64,000 nt of DNA, from the IMG/VR virus record IMGVR_UViG_3300036886_000043, positions 1 to 64,000 of that record, one strand, 5' to 3'. Positions 46,440 to 51,710 of the stretch are shown here, piece after piece (positions within the stretch are counted from its first letter, which is position 1; each line of letters opens with the position of its first letter). Source of the stretch: a virus. Made by a program: the position numbers and the translations under genes. The notes under the pieces were generated by a model that was not told where the DNA came from, did not search any database, and worked only from the letters and a program-made list of their open reading frames with translations.

Positions 46440-46514
46440 CGCGGGTTGGTAGCGCAGCGTCATACGTCAGGCTCATACCCTGAAGATCCGGTGCAAATCC
46501 GGTACCCGCAACCA
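46440..46514 (+). tRNA. Initiator tRNA-fMet(CAU)
   Basis: The first base pair is a C1-A72 mismatch, the hallmark that allows formylation and initiator use. Acceptor then GCGGGT/ACCCGC, A73, CCA; loop CTCATAC. The anticodon stem has two, not three, G-C pairs next to the loop. Confidence 0.85.
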
Positions 46515-46515
46515 A

Positions 46516-46591
46516 GGTCACGTCGTCTAACTGGAAGGATACTTCCCTGTCTAGGAAGCTGGCGCGGGTTCGATTCCCGTCGTGATCGCCA
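46516..46591 (+). tRNA. tRNA-Asp(GUC)
   Basis: Acceptor GGTCACG/CGTGATC, G73, CCA; loop CTGTCTA; normal arms. Confidence 0.92.
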
Positions 46592-46597
46592 AGTTTA

Positions 46598-46676
46598 GCC
46601 GATGCACTCTGTACTGGATTCGGAGCACTCCCCTTCAAGGAGTTGGATGCGAGTTCGATTCTCGTCGTCGGCGCCA
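46598..46676 (+). tRNA. tRNA-Glu(UUC), C33
   Basis: Acceptor GCCGATG/CGTCGGC, G73, CCA; anticodon stem ACTCC/GGAGT with loop CCTTCAA (C33). Confidence 0.85.
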
Positions 46677-46684
46677 AGTTTTAC

Positions 46685-46761
46685 GGGGTCACCGTCTAAT
46701 TGGTCTGGACGCCAGATTCTCAATCTGGAAACTGTGAGTTCGATCCTCACTGGCCCTACCA
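46685..46761 (+). tRNA. tRNA-Glu(CUC)
   Basis: Acceptor GGGGTCA/TGGCCCT, A73, CCA; loop TTCTCAA. Confidence 0.85.
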
Positions 46762-46770
46762 GAAAATGAT

Positions 46771-46799
46771 TTGACAGAAATTGCGAACGGCGGTACAGT
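46771..46799 (+). promoter_or_regulatory. Sigma70-type promoter inside tRNA cluster
   Basis: TTGACA at 46771-46776, 17-nt spacer, TACAGT at 46794-46799. Drives a unit of about 130 nt that ends at the terminator 46905-46935. Confidence 0.85.
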
Positions 46800-46805
46800 A
46801 GAAAA

Positions 46806-46935
46806 CGAGATGAAAAACCGAGTCAATCACGGATTTACACCAGCGACGGCGCAACCGACGCAGGGTAATCCTATGTAGCGGCTCGTGGAGTTTGAAGCAA
46901 AGCGCCCACCGAGCCAATCAGCCGGTGGGTTTTTT
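46806..46935 (+). ncRNA. Short transcription unit 1 (sRNA or 22-codon mRNA)
   Basis: Bounded by a consensus promoter and a clean terminator, about 130 nt long. It contains ATG at 46810 opening a 22-codon frame (MKNRVNHGFTPATAQPTQGN...) without a good ribosome site. It could be a small RNA or a micro-gene. Confidence 0.55.
46905..46935 (+). terminator. Intrinsic terminator
   Basis: CCCACCG/CGGTGGG stem, 11-nt loop, then TTTTTT. It lies nine bases before tRNA-Asn. Confidence 0.88.
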
Positions 46936-46943
46936 GTTGATGT

Positions 46944-47019
46944 TCCAGCGTAGCAAAAAGGTAATGCGCCGCACTGTTAATGCGGAAATGTGCAGGTTCG
47001 AGTCCTGCCGCTGGAGCCA
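46944..47019 (+). tRNA. tRNA-Asn(GUU)
   Basis: Acceptor TCCAGCG/CGCTGGA, G73, CCA; loop CTGTTAA. Confidence 0.92.
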
Positions 47020-47028
47020 GTTTGAAGT

Positions 47029-47103
47029 TGCCCGTTCGTTCATGTGGCAGGACGGCTGACTCTGGATCAGCGGAGCGAGGTTCAAGTCCTCGACGGGCAG
47101 CCA
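47029..47103 (+). tRNA. tRNA-Gln(CUG)
   Basis: Acceptor TGCCCGT/ACGGGCA, G73, CCA; loop CTCTGGA. Confidence 0.92.
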
Positions 47104-47111
47104 AGTTTTAC

Positions 47112-47187
47112 AGGGAGATGGCCGAGCGGCTTAGGCGACAGCCTTTGGAACTGTCTCAGGTAGGTTCGACTCCTACTCTCCCTGCCA
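47112..47187 (+). tRNA. tRNA-Gln(UUG)
   Basis: Acceptor AGGGAGA/TCTCCCT, G73, CCA; loop CTTTGGA; one mismatch in the anticodon stem. Confidence 0.85.
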
Positions 47188-47188
47188 T

Positions 47189-47264
47189 GCGGACGTAGCT
47201 CAATTGGTAGAGCACAGCGTTGCCAATGCTGAGGTTGCCGGATCGTTGCCGGTCGTTCGCTCCA
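47189..47264 (+). tRNA. tRNA-Gly(GCC), odd T-loop
   Basis: Acceptor GCGGACG/CGTTCGC, U73, CCA; loop TTGCCAA. The T-loop is ATCGTTG instead of TTCRANY. Its CCA end is part of a junction palindrome. Confidence 0.75.
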
Positions 47265-47274
47265 AATTTTGGAG
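47260..47274 (+). repeat. 7-1-7 palindrome overlapping a tRNA 3' end
   Basis: CTCCAAATTTTGGAG: the left arm is the end of tRNA-Gly and the right arm holds GGAG for an ATG at 47281. Confidence 0.85.
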
Positions 47275-47280
47275 GTTGAC

Positions 47281-47442
47281 ATGCCGCACAGGTATCATTT
47301 CAATGCCGATCTCCGAGAAGTGTACAGAAGGCTGGCGGGACAATTTCGAGCACCGTTAGTTGAGTCGGCACAACACGACACTCGTAACGTCGAGGCTCCG
47401 GTTCGAGGCCGGGACGGTGCTCCAGAATTGGAAGGTGAGTGA
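47281..47442 (+). CDS. Small ORF running through tRNA-Thr(CGU)
   Basis: TTGGAGG lies seven bases before the ATG. The 53-codon frame reads MPHRYHFNADLREVYRRLAG and then passes in frame through the whole tRNA-Thr gene, ending as TGATG over the HNH start. It may be the stub of a gene cut by the tRNA, or a ribosome feeder for the HNH gene. Confidence 0.4.
   Translation: MPHRYHFNADLREVYRRLAGQFRAPLVESAQHDTRNVEAPVRGRDGAPELEGE
47350..47424 (+). tRNA. tRNA-Thr(CGU)
   Basis: Acceptor GCACCGT/ACGGTGC, U73, CCA; loop CTCGTAA; T-arm CCGG-TTCGAGG-CCGG. One anticodon-stem mismatch. Confidence 0.82.
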
Positions 47443-47978
47443 TGAATTTGATGCGGAAGCCGGTATTGCAGTTGAATGCAAGCTACGAGCCGCTTCGCAT
47501 CATCGCGGCAAGAAGGGCATTGACGCTCATAACCAAGGGCGTAGCCGTGGTGGAAGTGCCAACCAGCACAGTAGTCTATCCTGGCATCTACTTGCCCTCA
47601 GTGATTCGGTTGCGGACTTACCGGCATGTGCCTATTAGGATGCAGGTGATGAGCCGCAAGAACATTCTCCTTCGGGATGGCGGCCGCTGCATGTATTGCG
47701 GACAGAGGTCAAACGAATTGACGCTTGACCATGTGATTCCGCGTTCCCGTGGCGGATTGAATACGTGGGACAATCTTGTGGCTTGCTGCAAACGCGACAA
47801 TCACAAGAAGAACGACAGGACTCCAGAGGAAGCGGGAATGAACTTGATTCACAGGCCGCTTCCGCAAACGATCCACACGCCGCGGTTTGTTCTACGGTCT
47901 ATGGGTTTGGAAGTAAATGAGTGGAGCCCGTACTTGTGGGCCGACTCCGAAGGCGACAAGAAGTATGCGTTTAACTGA
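47442..47978 (+). CDS. HNH endonuclease in the tRNA cluster (2)
   Basis: 178 residues. N-terminal strand PVLQLNASYEPLRII, then RDGGRCMYCGQRSNELTLDH (partial), with LDHVIPRSRGGLNTWDNLVA and CCKRDNHKKNDRTPEEAGM, a complete HNH core with two CxxC zinc knuckles. It belongs to the class of free-standing HNH nucleases that often sit in phage and bacterial genomes outside introns. ATG overlaps the stop of the preceding small frame. tRNA-Thr(UGU) begins one base after its stop. Confidence 0.9.
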   Translation: MNLMRKPVLQLNASYEPLRIIAARRALTLITKGVAVVEVPTSTVVYPGIYLPSVIRLRTYRHVPIRMQVMSRKNILLRDGGRCMYCGQRSNELTLDHVIPRSRGGLNTWDNLVACCKRDNHKKNDRTPEEAGMNLIHRPLPQTIHTPRFVLRSMGLEVNEWSPYLWADSEGDKKYAFN

Positions 47979-48050
47979 GCCGGGTGAACATCGAATGTTG
48001 CGGGCGCTTGTATCGCTTGCTAGTGGGTTCGACTCCCACATCCGGCCCCA
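47979..48050 (+). tRNA. tRNA-Thr(UGU)
   Basis: Acceptor GCCGGGT/ATCCGGC, C73, CCA; anticodon stem with two G-T pairs, loop CTTGTAT; good T-arm. Confidence 0.75.
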
Positions 48051-48060
48051 ACAAGTTCAT

Positions 48061-48135
48061 GGGGAATATCGTTCAGCGATAGGACGCTAAGTTGTGGCCT
48101 TAGTCACCGCAGTTTGATTCTGCGTATTCCCCCCA
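48061..48135 (+). tRNA. tRNA-His(GUG)
   Basis: Extra 5' G(-1) opposite C73, the His identity element; acceptor GGGAATA/TATTCCC; loop TTGTGGC; encoded CCA. Confidence 0.9.
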
Positions 48136-48148
48136 AGTTTTAAGTAGT

Positions 48149-48223
48149 GGGCGTGTGGTGCTAATGGGAACACATCCGGCCTGCACCCGGAAGTTGAGAG
48201 TTCGATTCTCTCCATGTCCACCA
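48149..48223 (+). tRNA. tRNA-Ala(UGC), C33
   Basis: Acceptor GGGCGTG/CATGTCC keeps the G3-U70 pair that defines Ala tRNAs; A73, CCA; loop CCTGCAC (C33). Confidence 0.85.
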
Positions 48224-48229
48224 AGTTTT

Positions 48230-48305
48230 GCCGACTTAGCTGATGAGGTCATAGCGGTCGCCTGAAGAGCGATAGAAGCCCGCTCGATACGGGCAGTCGG
48301 CACCA
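48230..48305 (+). tRNA. tRNA-Phe(GAA)
   Basis: Acceptor GCCGACT/AGTCGGC, A73, CCA; loop CTGAAGA. Confidence 0.9.
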
Positions 48306-48306
48306 T

Positions 48307-48384
48307 CGGTGTGTAGCGTAGTCTGCTTAACGCGCTCCGTTCGGGACGGAGAGATCGCAGGTCGAAATCCTGCCACGCCGACCA
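48307..48384 (+). tRNA. tRNA-Pro(CGG)
   Basis: Acceptor CGGTGTG/CACGCCG, A73, CCA; loop TTCGGGA. Confidence 0.9.
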
Positions 48385-48390
48385 GTTTAC

Positions 48391-48464
48391 CGGGGTGTAG
48401 TGTAAAGGAAACATCCGTGGCCTGGGACCACGTGTTGGGCTTTCGAGATGCCCCACCCCGACCA
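48391..48464 (+). tRNA. tRNA-Pro(UGG), C33
   Basis: Acceptor CGGGGTG/CACCCCG, A73, CCA; loop CCTGGGA (C33). Confidence 0.85.
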
Positions 48465-48470
48465 ATTTAC

Positions 48471-48545
48471 GGCCCGTTCGTTCAATGGACAGGACTTCGG
48501 ATTACGAATCCGACAATCAGAGTTCGACTCTCTGGCGGGCTACCA
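48471..48545 (+). tRNA. tRNA-Arg(ACG)
   Basis: Acceptor GGCCCGT/GCGGGCT, A73, CCA; loop TTACGAA, as in bacterial Arg tRNAs modified to inosine. Confidence 0.88.
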
Positions 48546-48546
48546 C

Positions 48547-48575
48547 TTGCAAGAAAAGAAAAGTTGATGTACAGT
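48547..48575 (+). promoter_or_regulatory. Sigma70-type promoter inside tRNA cluster
   Basis: TTGCAA at 48547-48552, 17-nt spacer, TACAGT at 48570-48575; ATG at 48583 is 7 nt downstream. Confidence 0.75.
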
Positions 48576-48582
48576 GGAATTC

Positions 48583-48651
48583 ATGCAGATCAGGACCAAA
48601 CACGGAATAACCAGAATGACCAAGCGGGTCATTTGGGGGATCGTGTGTTGA
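48583..48651 (+). CDS. 22-codon leaderless micro-ORF
   Basis: MQIRTKHGITRMTKRVIWGI then VC and TGA; basic, with no Shine-Dalgarno but positioned so that transcription from 48547-48575 would begin at the ATG. Followed by a terminator, so it forms a complete tiny unit of about 120 nt between tRNAs. It could instead be a small RNA. Confidence 0.4.
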   Translation: MQIRTKHGITRMTKRVIWGIVC

Positions 48652-48678
48652 GGGTCTGAGCATTTTGGTACGCACAGA

Positions 48679-48702
48679 CCTTCGCTCAGGCGAGGGTTTT
48701 TT
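48679..48702 (+). terminator. Intrinsic terminator
   Basis: CCTTCGC/GCGAGGG stem with 4-nt loop, then TTTTTT. Confidence 0.85.
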
Positions 48703-48718
48703 ATTGCTCTTTGAAAAT

Positions 48719-48793
48719 AGGGGAGTGCTGGCGGCACAGCGGTTGGTCTCCAAAACCAACGTCACGGCGGTTCGAGTCCGCTCTCCCCTGCCA
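48719..48793 (+). tRNA. tRNA-Trp(CCA)
   Basis: Acceptor AGGGGAG/CTCCCCT, G73, CCA; loop CTCCAAA. Confidence 0.92.
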
Positions 48794-48798
48794 TTTTT

Positions 48799-48867
48799 GG
48801 CACGTACCCAAGGCGGGAAGCGATCCTCATAAGATCGTAAACTGGTTCGAGTCCAGGCGTGCTACCA
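48799..48867 (+). tRNA. tRNA-Met(CAU) or tRNA-Ile2
   Basis: Acceptor GGCACGT/GCGTGCT, A73, CCA; loop CTCATAA; only 69 nt with a short D-arm. CAU may be elongator Met or, after lysidine modification of C34, Ile (AUA). Confidence 0.8.
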
Positions 48868-48872
48868 GTTTT

Positions 48873-48966
48873 GGGCGATAGCACCGGCCGTGCGGCGGAG
48901 TCTTATAAACTCTGGAGAGCGCCAGATTAGCGCAACGGGAAGGATCGACACCTTCATCGCCTACCA
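48873..48966 (+). tRNA. tRNA-Ile(UAU), long variable arm
   Basis: Acceptor GGGCGAT/ATCGCCT, A73, CCA; anticodon stem GGAGT/ACTCT, loop CTTATAA. A variable arm of over 20 nt containing a GCGC/GCGC hairpin is unlike normal class I Ile tRNAs. T-loop ATCGACA. Confidence 0.65.
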
Positions 48967-48969
48967 TGT

Positions 48970-49044
48970 GGGTCGCAGATGTTTTTGGCGGCATACCCGG
49001 CTCTTACCCGGAATGGCGGGGTTCGACTCCCCGGCGACCCACCA
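48970..49044 (+). tRNA. tRNA-Lys(CUU)
   Basis: Acceptor GGGTCGC/GCGACCC, A73, CCA; loop CTCTTAC. Confidence 0.88.
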
Positions 49045-49053
49045 TCTGTTTTC

Positions 49054-49127
49054 GGACTGCGAGTGTGATGGTGCATAACGCCCTTTTAAGGCGTTTGGAT
49101 AGAGTTCGATTCTCTAGCGGTCCACCA
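49054..49127 (+). tRNA. tRNA-Lys(UUU)
   Basis: Acceptor GGACTGC/GCGGTCC, A73, CCA; loop CTTTTAA. Confidence 0.9.
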
Positions 49128-49128
49128 T

Positions 49129-49203
49129 GGCCCTATAGCTCAAGGGGATAGAGTGCGGTCTTCTAAGCCGTCGATCACCGTTCGACTCGGTGTAGGGCTC
49201 CCA
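49129..49203 (+). tRNA. tRNA-Arg(UCU)
   Basis: Acceptor GGCCCTA/TAGGGCT, C73, CCA; loop CTTCTAA. Confidence 0.88.
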
Positions 49204-49208
49204 GTTTT

Positions 49209-49285
49209 GCCGCTGTATCTCTCCGGTTTCCTAAACCGGCAAGAGTAGTTGGATGACGCCGGTTCGACTCCGGCCAGCGGCCCCA
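49209..49285 (+). tRNA. tRNA-Arg(CCU)-like, displaced D-arm
   Basis: Acceptor GCCGCTG/CAGCGGC, C73, CCA and a perfect T-arm, with anticodon arm CCGGT-TTCCTAA-ACCGG. Only seven bases separate acceptor and anticodon arm, so no D-hairpin can form there. A D-loop-like TAGTTGGATGA lies after the anticodon arm, and TCTCT/AGAG would pair around that arm. Confidence 0.6.
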
Positions 49286-49290
49286 GGTTT

Positions 49291-49368
49291 GCTGCCGTAT
49301 TCGGTTCTGGTTCCGAACCAGAGGGCCGTAGATGGAGAAGGCAGGTTCGAGTCCTGTCGGCAGCGCCA
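49291..49368 (+). tRNA. tRNA-Arg(CCG)-like, displaced D-arm
   Basis: Acceptor GCTGCCG/CGGCAGC, G73, CCA; anticodon arm TCTGG-TTCCGAA-CCAGA; good T-arm. Same odd plan as the preceding tRNA: no D-hairpin before the anticodon arm, TAGATGGAGAA after it, and TCGG/CCG flanking it. Confidence 0.6.
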
Positions 49369-49373
49369 GTTTA

Positions 49374-49449
49374 GCCGGGTTCGCCCAAAGGCTTAGGGCC
49401 GATGGTCTACACCCATCTGATAGGGGTTCGAGTCCTCTACCCGGCACCA
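49374..49449 (+). tRNA. tRNA-Val(UAC), C33
   Basis: Acceptor GCCGGGT/ACCCGGC, A73, CCA; loop TCTACAC (C33). Confidence 0.85.
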
Positions 49450-49454
49450 AGATT

Positions 49455-49528
49455 GTCGATGTAGCTCAGTGGTAGAGCACCGCAATGGTAATGCGGCGAC
49501 GAGGGTCCGATTCCCTCCTTCGGCTCCA
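49455..49528 (+). tRNA. tRNA-Thr(GGU)
   Basis: Acceptor GTCGATG/CTTCGGC with one mismatch, U73, CCA; loop ATGGTAA. Confidence 0.78.
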
Positions 49529-49532
49529 TTTT

Positions 49533-49607
49533 GCCGATGTAGCTCAATGGCAGAGCATTCGCTTGATAAGCGAAAGGTCAGTGGATCAGTACCACTCATC
49601 GGCACCA
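49533..49607 (+). tRNA. tRNA-Ile(GAU), odd T-loop
   Basis: Acceptor GCCGATG/CATCGGC, A73, CCA; loop TTGATAA; T-loop ATCAGTA. Confidence 0.85.
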
Positions 49608-49613
49608 AGTTGA

Positions 49614-49688
49614 GCGGGATTAGCCAAGTGGAAAGGCAATGGGCTTCCAACCCATTATGCGTCGGTTCAACCCCGACATCCCGCTCCA
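49614..49688 (+). tRNA. tRNA-Gly(UCC)
   Basis: Acceptor GCGGGAT/ATCCCGC, U73, CCA; loop CTTCCAA. Last tRNA of the array. Confidence 0.9.
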
Positions 49689-49707
49689 CTTTTCTGCCAA
49701 CAAGCGT

Positions 49708-49713
49708 TATACT
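49708..49713 (+). promoter_or_regulatory. -10 element for a leaderless gene
   Basis: TATACT six bases before the ATG at 49720; -35 poor. Confidence 0.45.
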
Positions 49714-49719
49714 ACTTTC

Positions 49720-50655
49720 ATGCCGAAGTCGCCCAAACTCGGAAAGATTACATTCTCCTCTTTGTCTCTTCCAGAGCAAATCCAGATGAGCAACTTGCAG
49801 GATGCCGTGAACATCCTCGGCGGTCATTCGGGGGAAGTCGAGTTAAGCAATCATCTAAACCTCGGCGGGAACAAAATAACGAACGTGGCGGCGCCGGCCG
49901 CGGATAGCGATGTGTTGACGAGCGGAGCGGCAGAAACAAAGTATTCCGCGGCGGCTTTACGTCCGCAGCTTGAGTCGAGCGGGACGCATCCATTCGTAGG
50001 CTACAGACAAGTCAATAATCAAGGACAGCGCGAAAAAACCTCAAGCTGGCTCAACGAGCTTCTCTCTACCCCTCCGAACTCCAACAACATCAATCCCATC
50101 GTCAGTTCTTCGGGAGGCTCAACGAGCGTCACGATCCCGGCCAGCATCTTGCAGATGGGGGATGGAACCACGCGATACCTTCCTTCGCGGACGGACACGT
50201 TGACCAACCCGGCAAGCTACTCCATTACCTCGTTTACGATTGCTTTGGGAGTGGCAACGGTGGTTTTGTCCTCGACTCCATCGCCGGCTTTGGCTGCGCC
50301 TACGGTGGTGTACATTTCAGGGACGAGTGAGATTGACGGGACGTTCCCGATTGCAAGCATTGTCAGCCCGACGACGTTCACGATCAACGTAAGCAGTGGG
50401 GTGTCTGGCACTGGAGGGACGGTAGAGACGGGAGGAATCTGCTACTATTACCTCAACAAGTCATTCCAGAAGGTGATGCTATCCGTCCTTCCGTCATCTT
50501 CAGACACCCCGTTTAGGCGTCTCGGAATTTCTGGAGACGGATACCAGTTGCTTGCGGTTGTCAGCATCAATTCGAGCGGAACTGTCCAAGTGGGGACGGC
50601 CGGAGGGGGAACGCCGAGCGTCGTTAGCACAGCCAATGCAGGAAGCAGGTTCTAA
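49720..50655 (+). CDS. Tail fibre/appendage-like protein
   Basis: 311 residues. It begins MPKSPKLGKITFSSLSLPEQ, then a repeat-like stretch (LSNHLNLGGNKITNVAAPAA with SDVLTSGAAETKY) that is the standard trimeric-fibre pattern in which LNLGGNKITNV-AP precedes a D-A motif. The middle is a Gly/Ser/Thr-rich beta domain, and the C-terminal part is strand-rich. Probably a receptor-facing appendage. No Shine-Dalgarno; starts 6 nt after TATACT. Confidence 0.7.
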   Translation: MPKSPKLGKITFSSLSLPEQIQMSNLQDAVNILGGHSGEVELSNHLNLGGNKITNVAAPAADSDVLTSGAAETKYSAAALRPQLESSGTHPFVGYRQVNNQGQREKTSSWLNELLSTPPNSNNINPIVSSSGGSTSVTIPASILQMGDGTTRYLPSRTDTLTNPASYSITSFTIALGVATVVLSSTPSPALAAPTVVYISGTSEIDGTFPIASIVSPTTFTINVSSGVSGTGGTVETGGICYYYLNKSFQKVMLSVLPSSSDTPFRRLGISGDGYQLLAVVSINSSGTVQVGTAGGGTPSVVSTANAGSRF

Positions 50656-50840
50656 TGGGAATTCGAATTACAAAAGAACAAGAAGTCCATGATGGAGAAA
50701 AGCTATGGCGCATCAAAGCAACATGGGACTCTAAGCATGGAGGAACTGAATCTCATGTACGTTTTGCCAAAACTCTAGTTGCGCAGCGAAGGATAGTCTA
50801 CGGATTTAAGATGAAGTTCCGTATGGGGGAGTACGACTGA
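50655..50840 (+). CDS. 61-residue hypothetical protein
   Basis: TAATG overlap with the fibre gene. Strand-rich and basic (EKLWRIKATWDSK, RRIVYGFKMKFRMGEYD). Possibly a small accessory of the fibre or the gene after it. No family was recognised. Confidence 0.55.
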   Translation: MGIRITKEQEVHDGEKLWRIKATWDSKHGGTESHVRFAKTLVAQRRIVYGFKMKFRMGEYD

Positions 50841-50860
50841 TCCAAAAATCAGGAGGAAAT

Positions 50861-51505
50861 ATGGAAACGAAAATTCTCGAAGCGGTTGAAACGAGTAAGA
50901 TGTCAGTTTGTTCACCAGTCAAAGTATGGAAGTTCCCAGAACCGGGAAAGAACTACATCTTGTCGGCAGACCCCTGCTTGGGGACTGAAACAGATAGCTC
51001 CAATGCCGCAATCGAAGTAATTGATGCGGAGACTGGGGAACAGTGTGCAGAGTTTGCTCAGGTGGTGTCTCCTGAAAACCTAGCACCGATAATCTTCGAT
51101 TTGGCGAAGAGATACAATAATGCGGAAGTGGCGGTAGAGGTAAACAGTGTCGGCATGTTGACGAACAAACTCCTGATTCACAAGTTTAATTACGAAAACA
51201 TCTACCGCTTCAAACGGCTTGATCGCCTTCAAAATACCATGACGGACATCGTTGGATGGTGGACCGATTACAAGTCTAAGGCGCAAATGGAAGCCATATT
51301 CAGGGATTTTTTGGGGAATAATATAGGATTGATCCACAGTAAAAAATTGCTAAATGAGATTCTTTTCTACAACGAAGATAGTCCTAAACCGAATGATCGG
51401 TTTGCAGCCATGATGATTGCTCTGGCCGTTCGGGACGAGTTACTGAAGTCTAGGGCTTCTATTCTGAAGGCAGAAGAGAAGATGAGGAATAGGGGAGTGG
51501 ATTGA
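50861..51505 (+). CDS. Stand-alone terminase-type nuclease (TerL C-terminal paralogue)
   Basis: 214 residues; AGGAGGAAAT ribosome site. It aligns by eye with residues 425-600 of the TerL at 18576: SADPCLG (Asp37), VEVNSVGM-LTNKLL (Glu93), YENIYRFKRLDRLQNTMTDI (TerL has YEQIYRFKRMDRLKHFMTDI), GWWTDYKSK and NDRFAAMMIALA (Asp179). All RNase H-fold acidic residues are kept, while the ATPase domain is missing. Either a split-off domain with its own role (a resolvase or Holliday-junction-type nuclease) or a gene from another terminase. Confidence 0.88.
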   Translation: METKILEAVETSKMSVCSPVKVWKFPEPGKNYILSADPCLGTETDSSNAAIEVIDAETGEQCAEFAQVVSPENLAPIIFDLAKRYNNAEVAVEVNSVGMLTNKLLIHKFNYENIYRFKRLDRLQNTMTDIVGWWTDYKSKAQMEAIFRDFLGNNIGLIHSKKLLNEILFYNEDSPKPNDRFAAMMIALAVRDELLKSRASILKAEEKMRNRGVD

Positions 51506-51551
51506 CGAACTGGAAGCGATCTGCCGAGCAGATGGATTGGAGCTTCCGACA

Positions 51552-51710
51552 ATGTACGTGGCGTGGAATCCACGTTGCCCAGTCCACGGCTTTCCTGAAG
51601 GTTCCGAGGAATATCAGAACGCTGCAATCTTGTCTGAAACTAAGGTAATGGAGACGAAGTGGTATCAGCGTTGGCGTGACCTGATGGCAAAGGAAATGGA
51701 AGCCCAATGA
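51552..51710 (+). CDS. 52-residue Cys/Trp-containing protein
   Basis: ATG at 51552, but the frame stays open upstream to 51486 with ATT/TTG codons near GGGGAG (ELEAICRADGLELPT), so the true N-terminus may be longer. It reads MYVAWNPRCPVHGFPEG, with a Cys/His pair, then a polar helix. ATGA overlap with the next gene. Confidence 0.5.
   Translation: MYVAWNPRCPVHGFPEGSEEYQNAAILSETKVMETKWYQRWRDLMAKEMEAQ

Noticed and set aside
45384-49688. The tRNA cluster as a CRISPR-like repeat array
   Set aside because: The repeated units fold as cloverleaves with different anticodons and there are no constant direct repeats; no cas genes are present.
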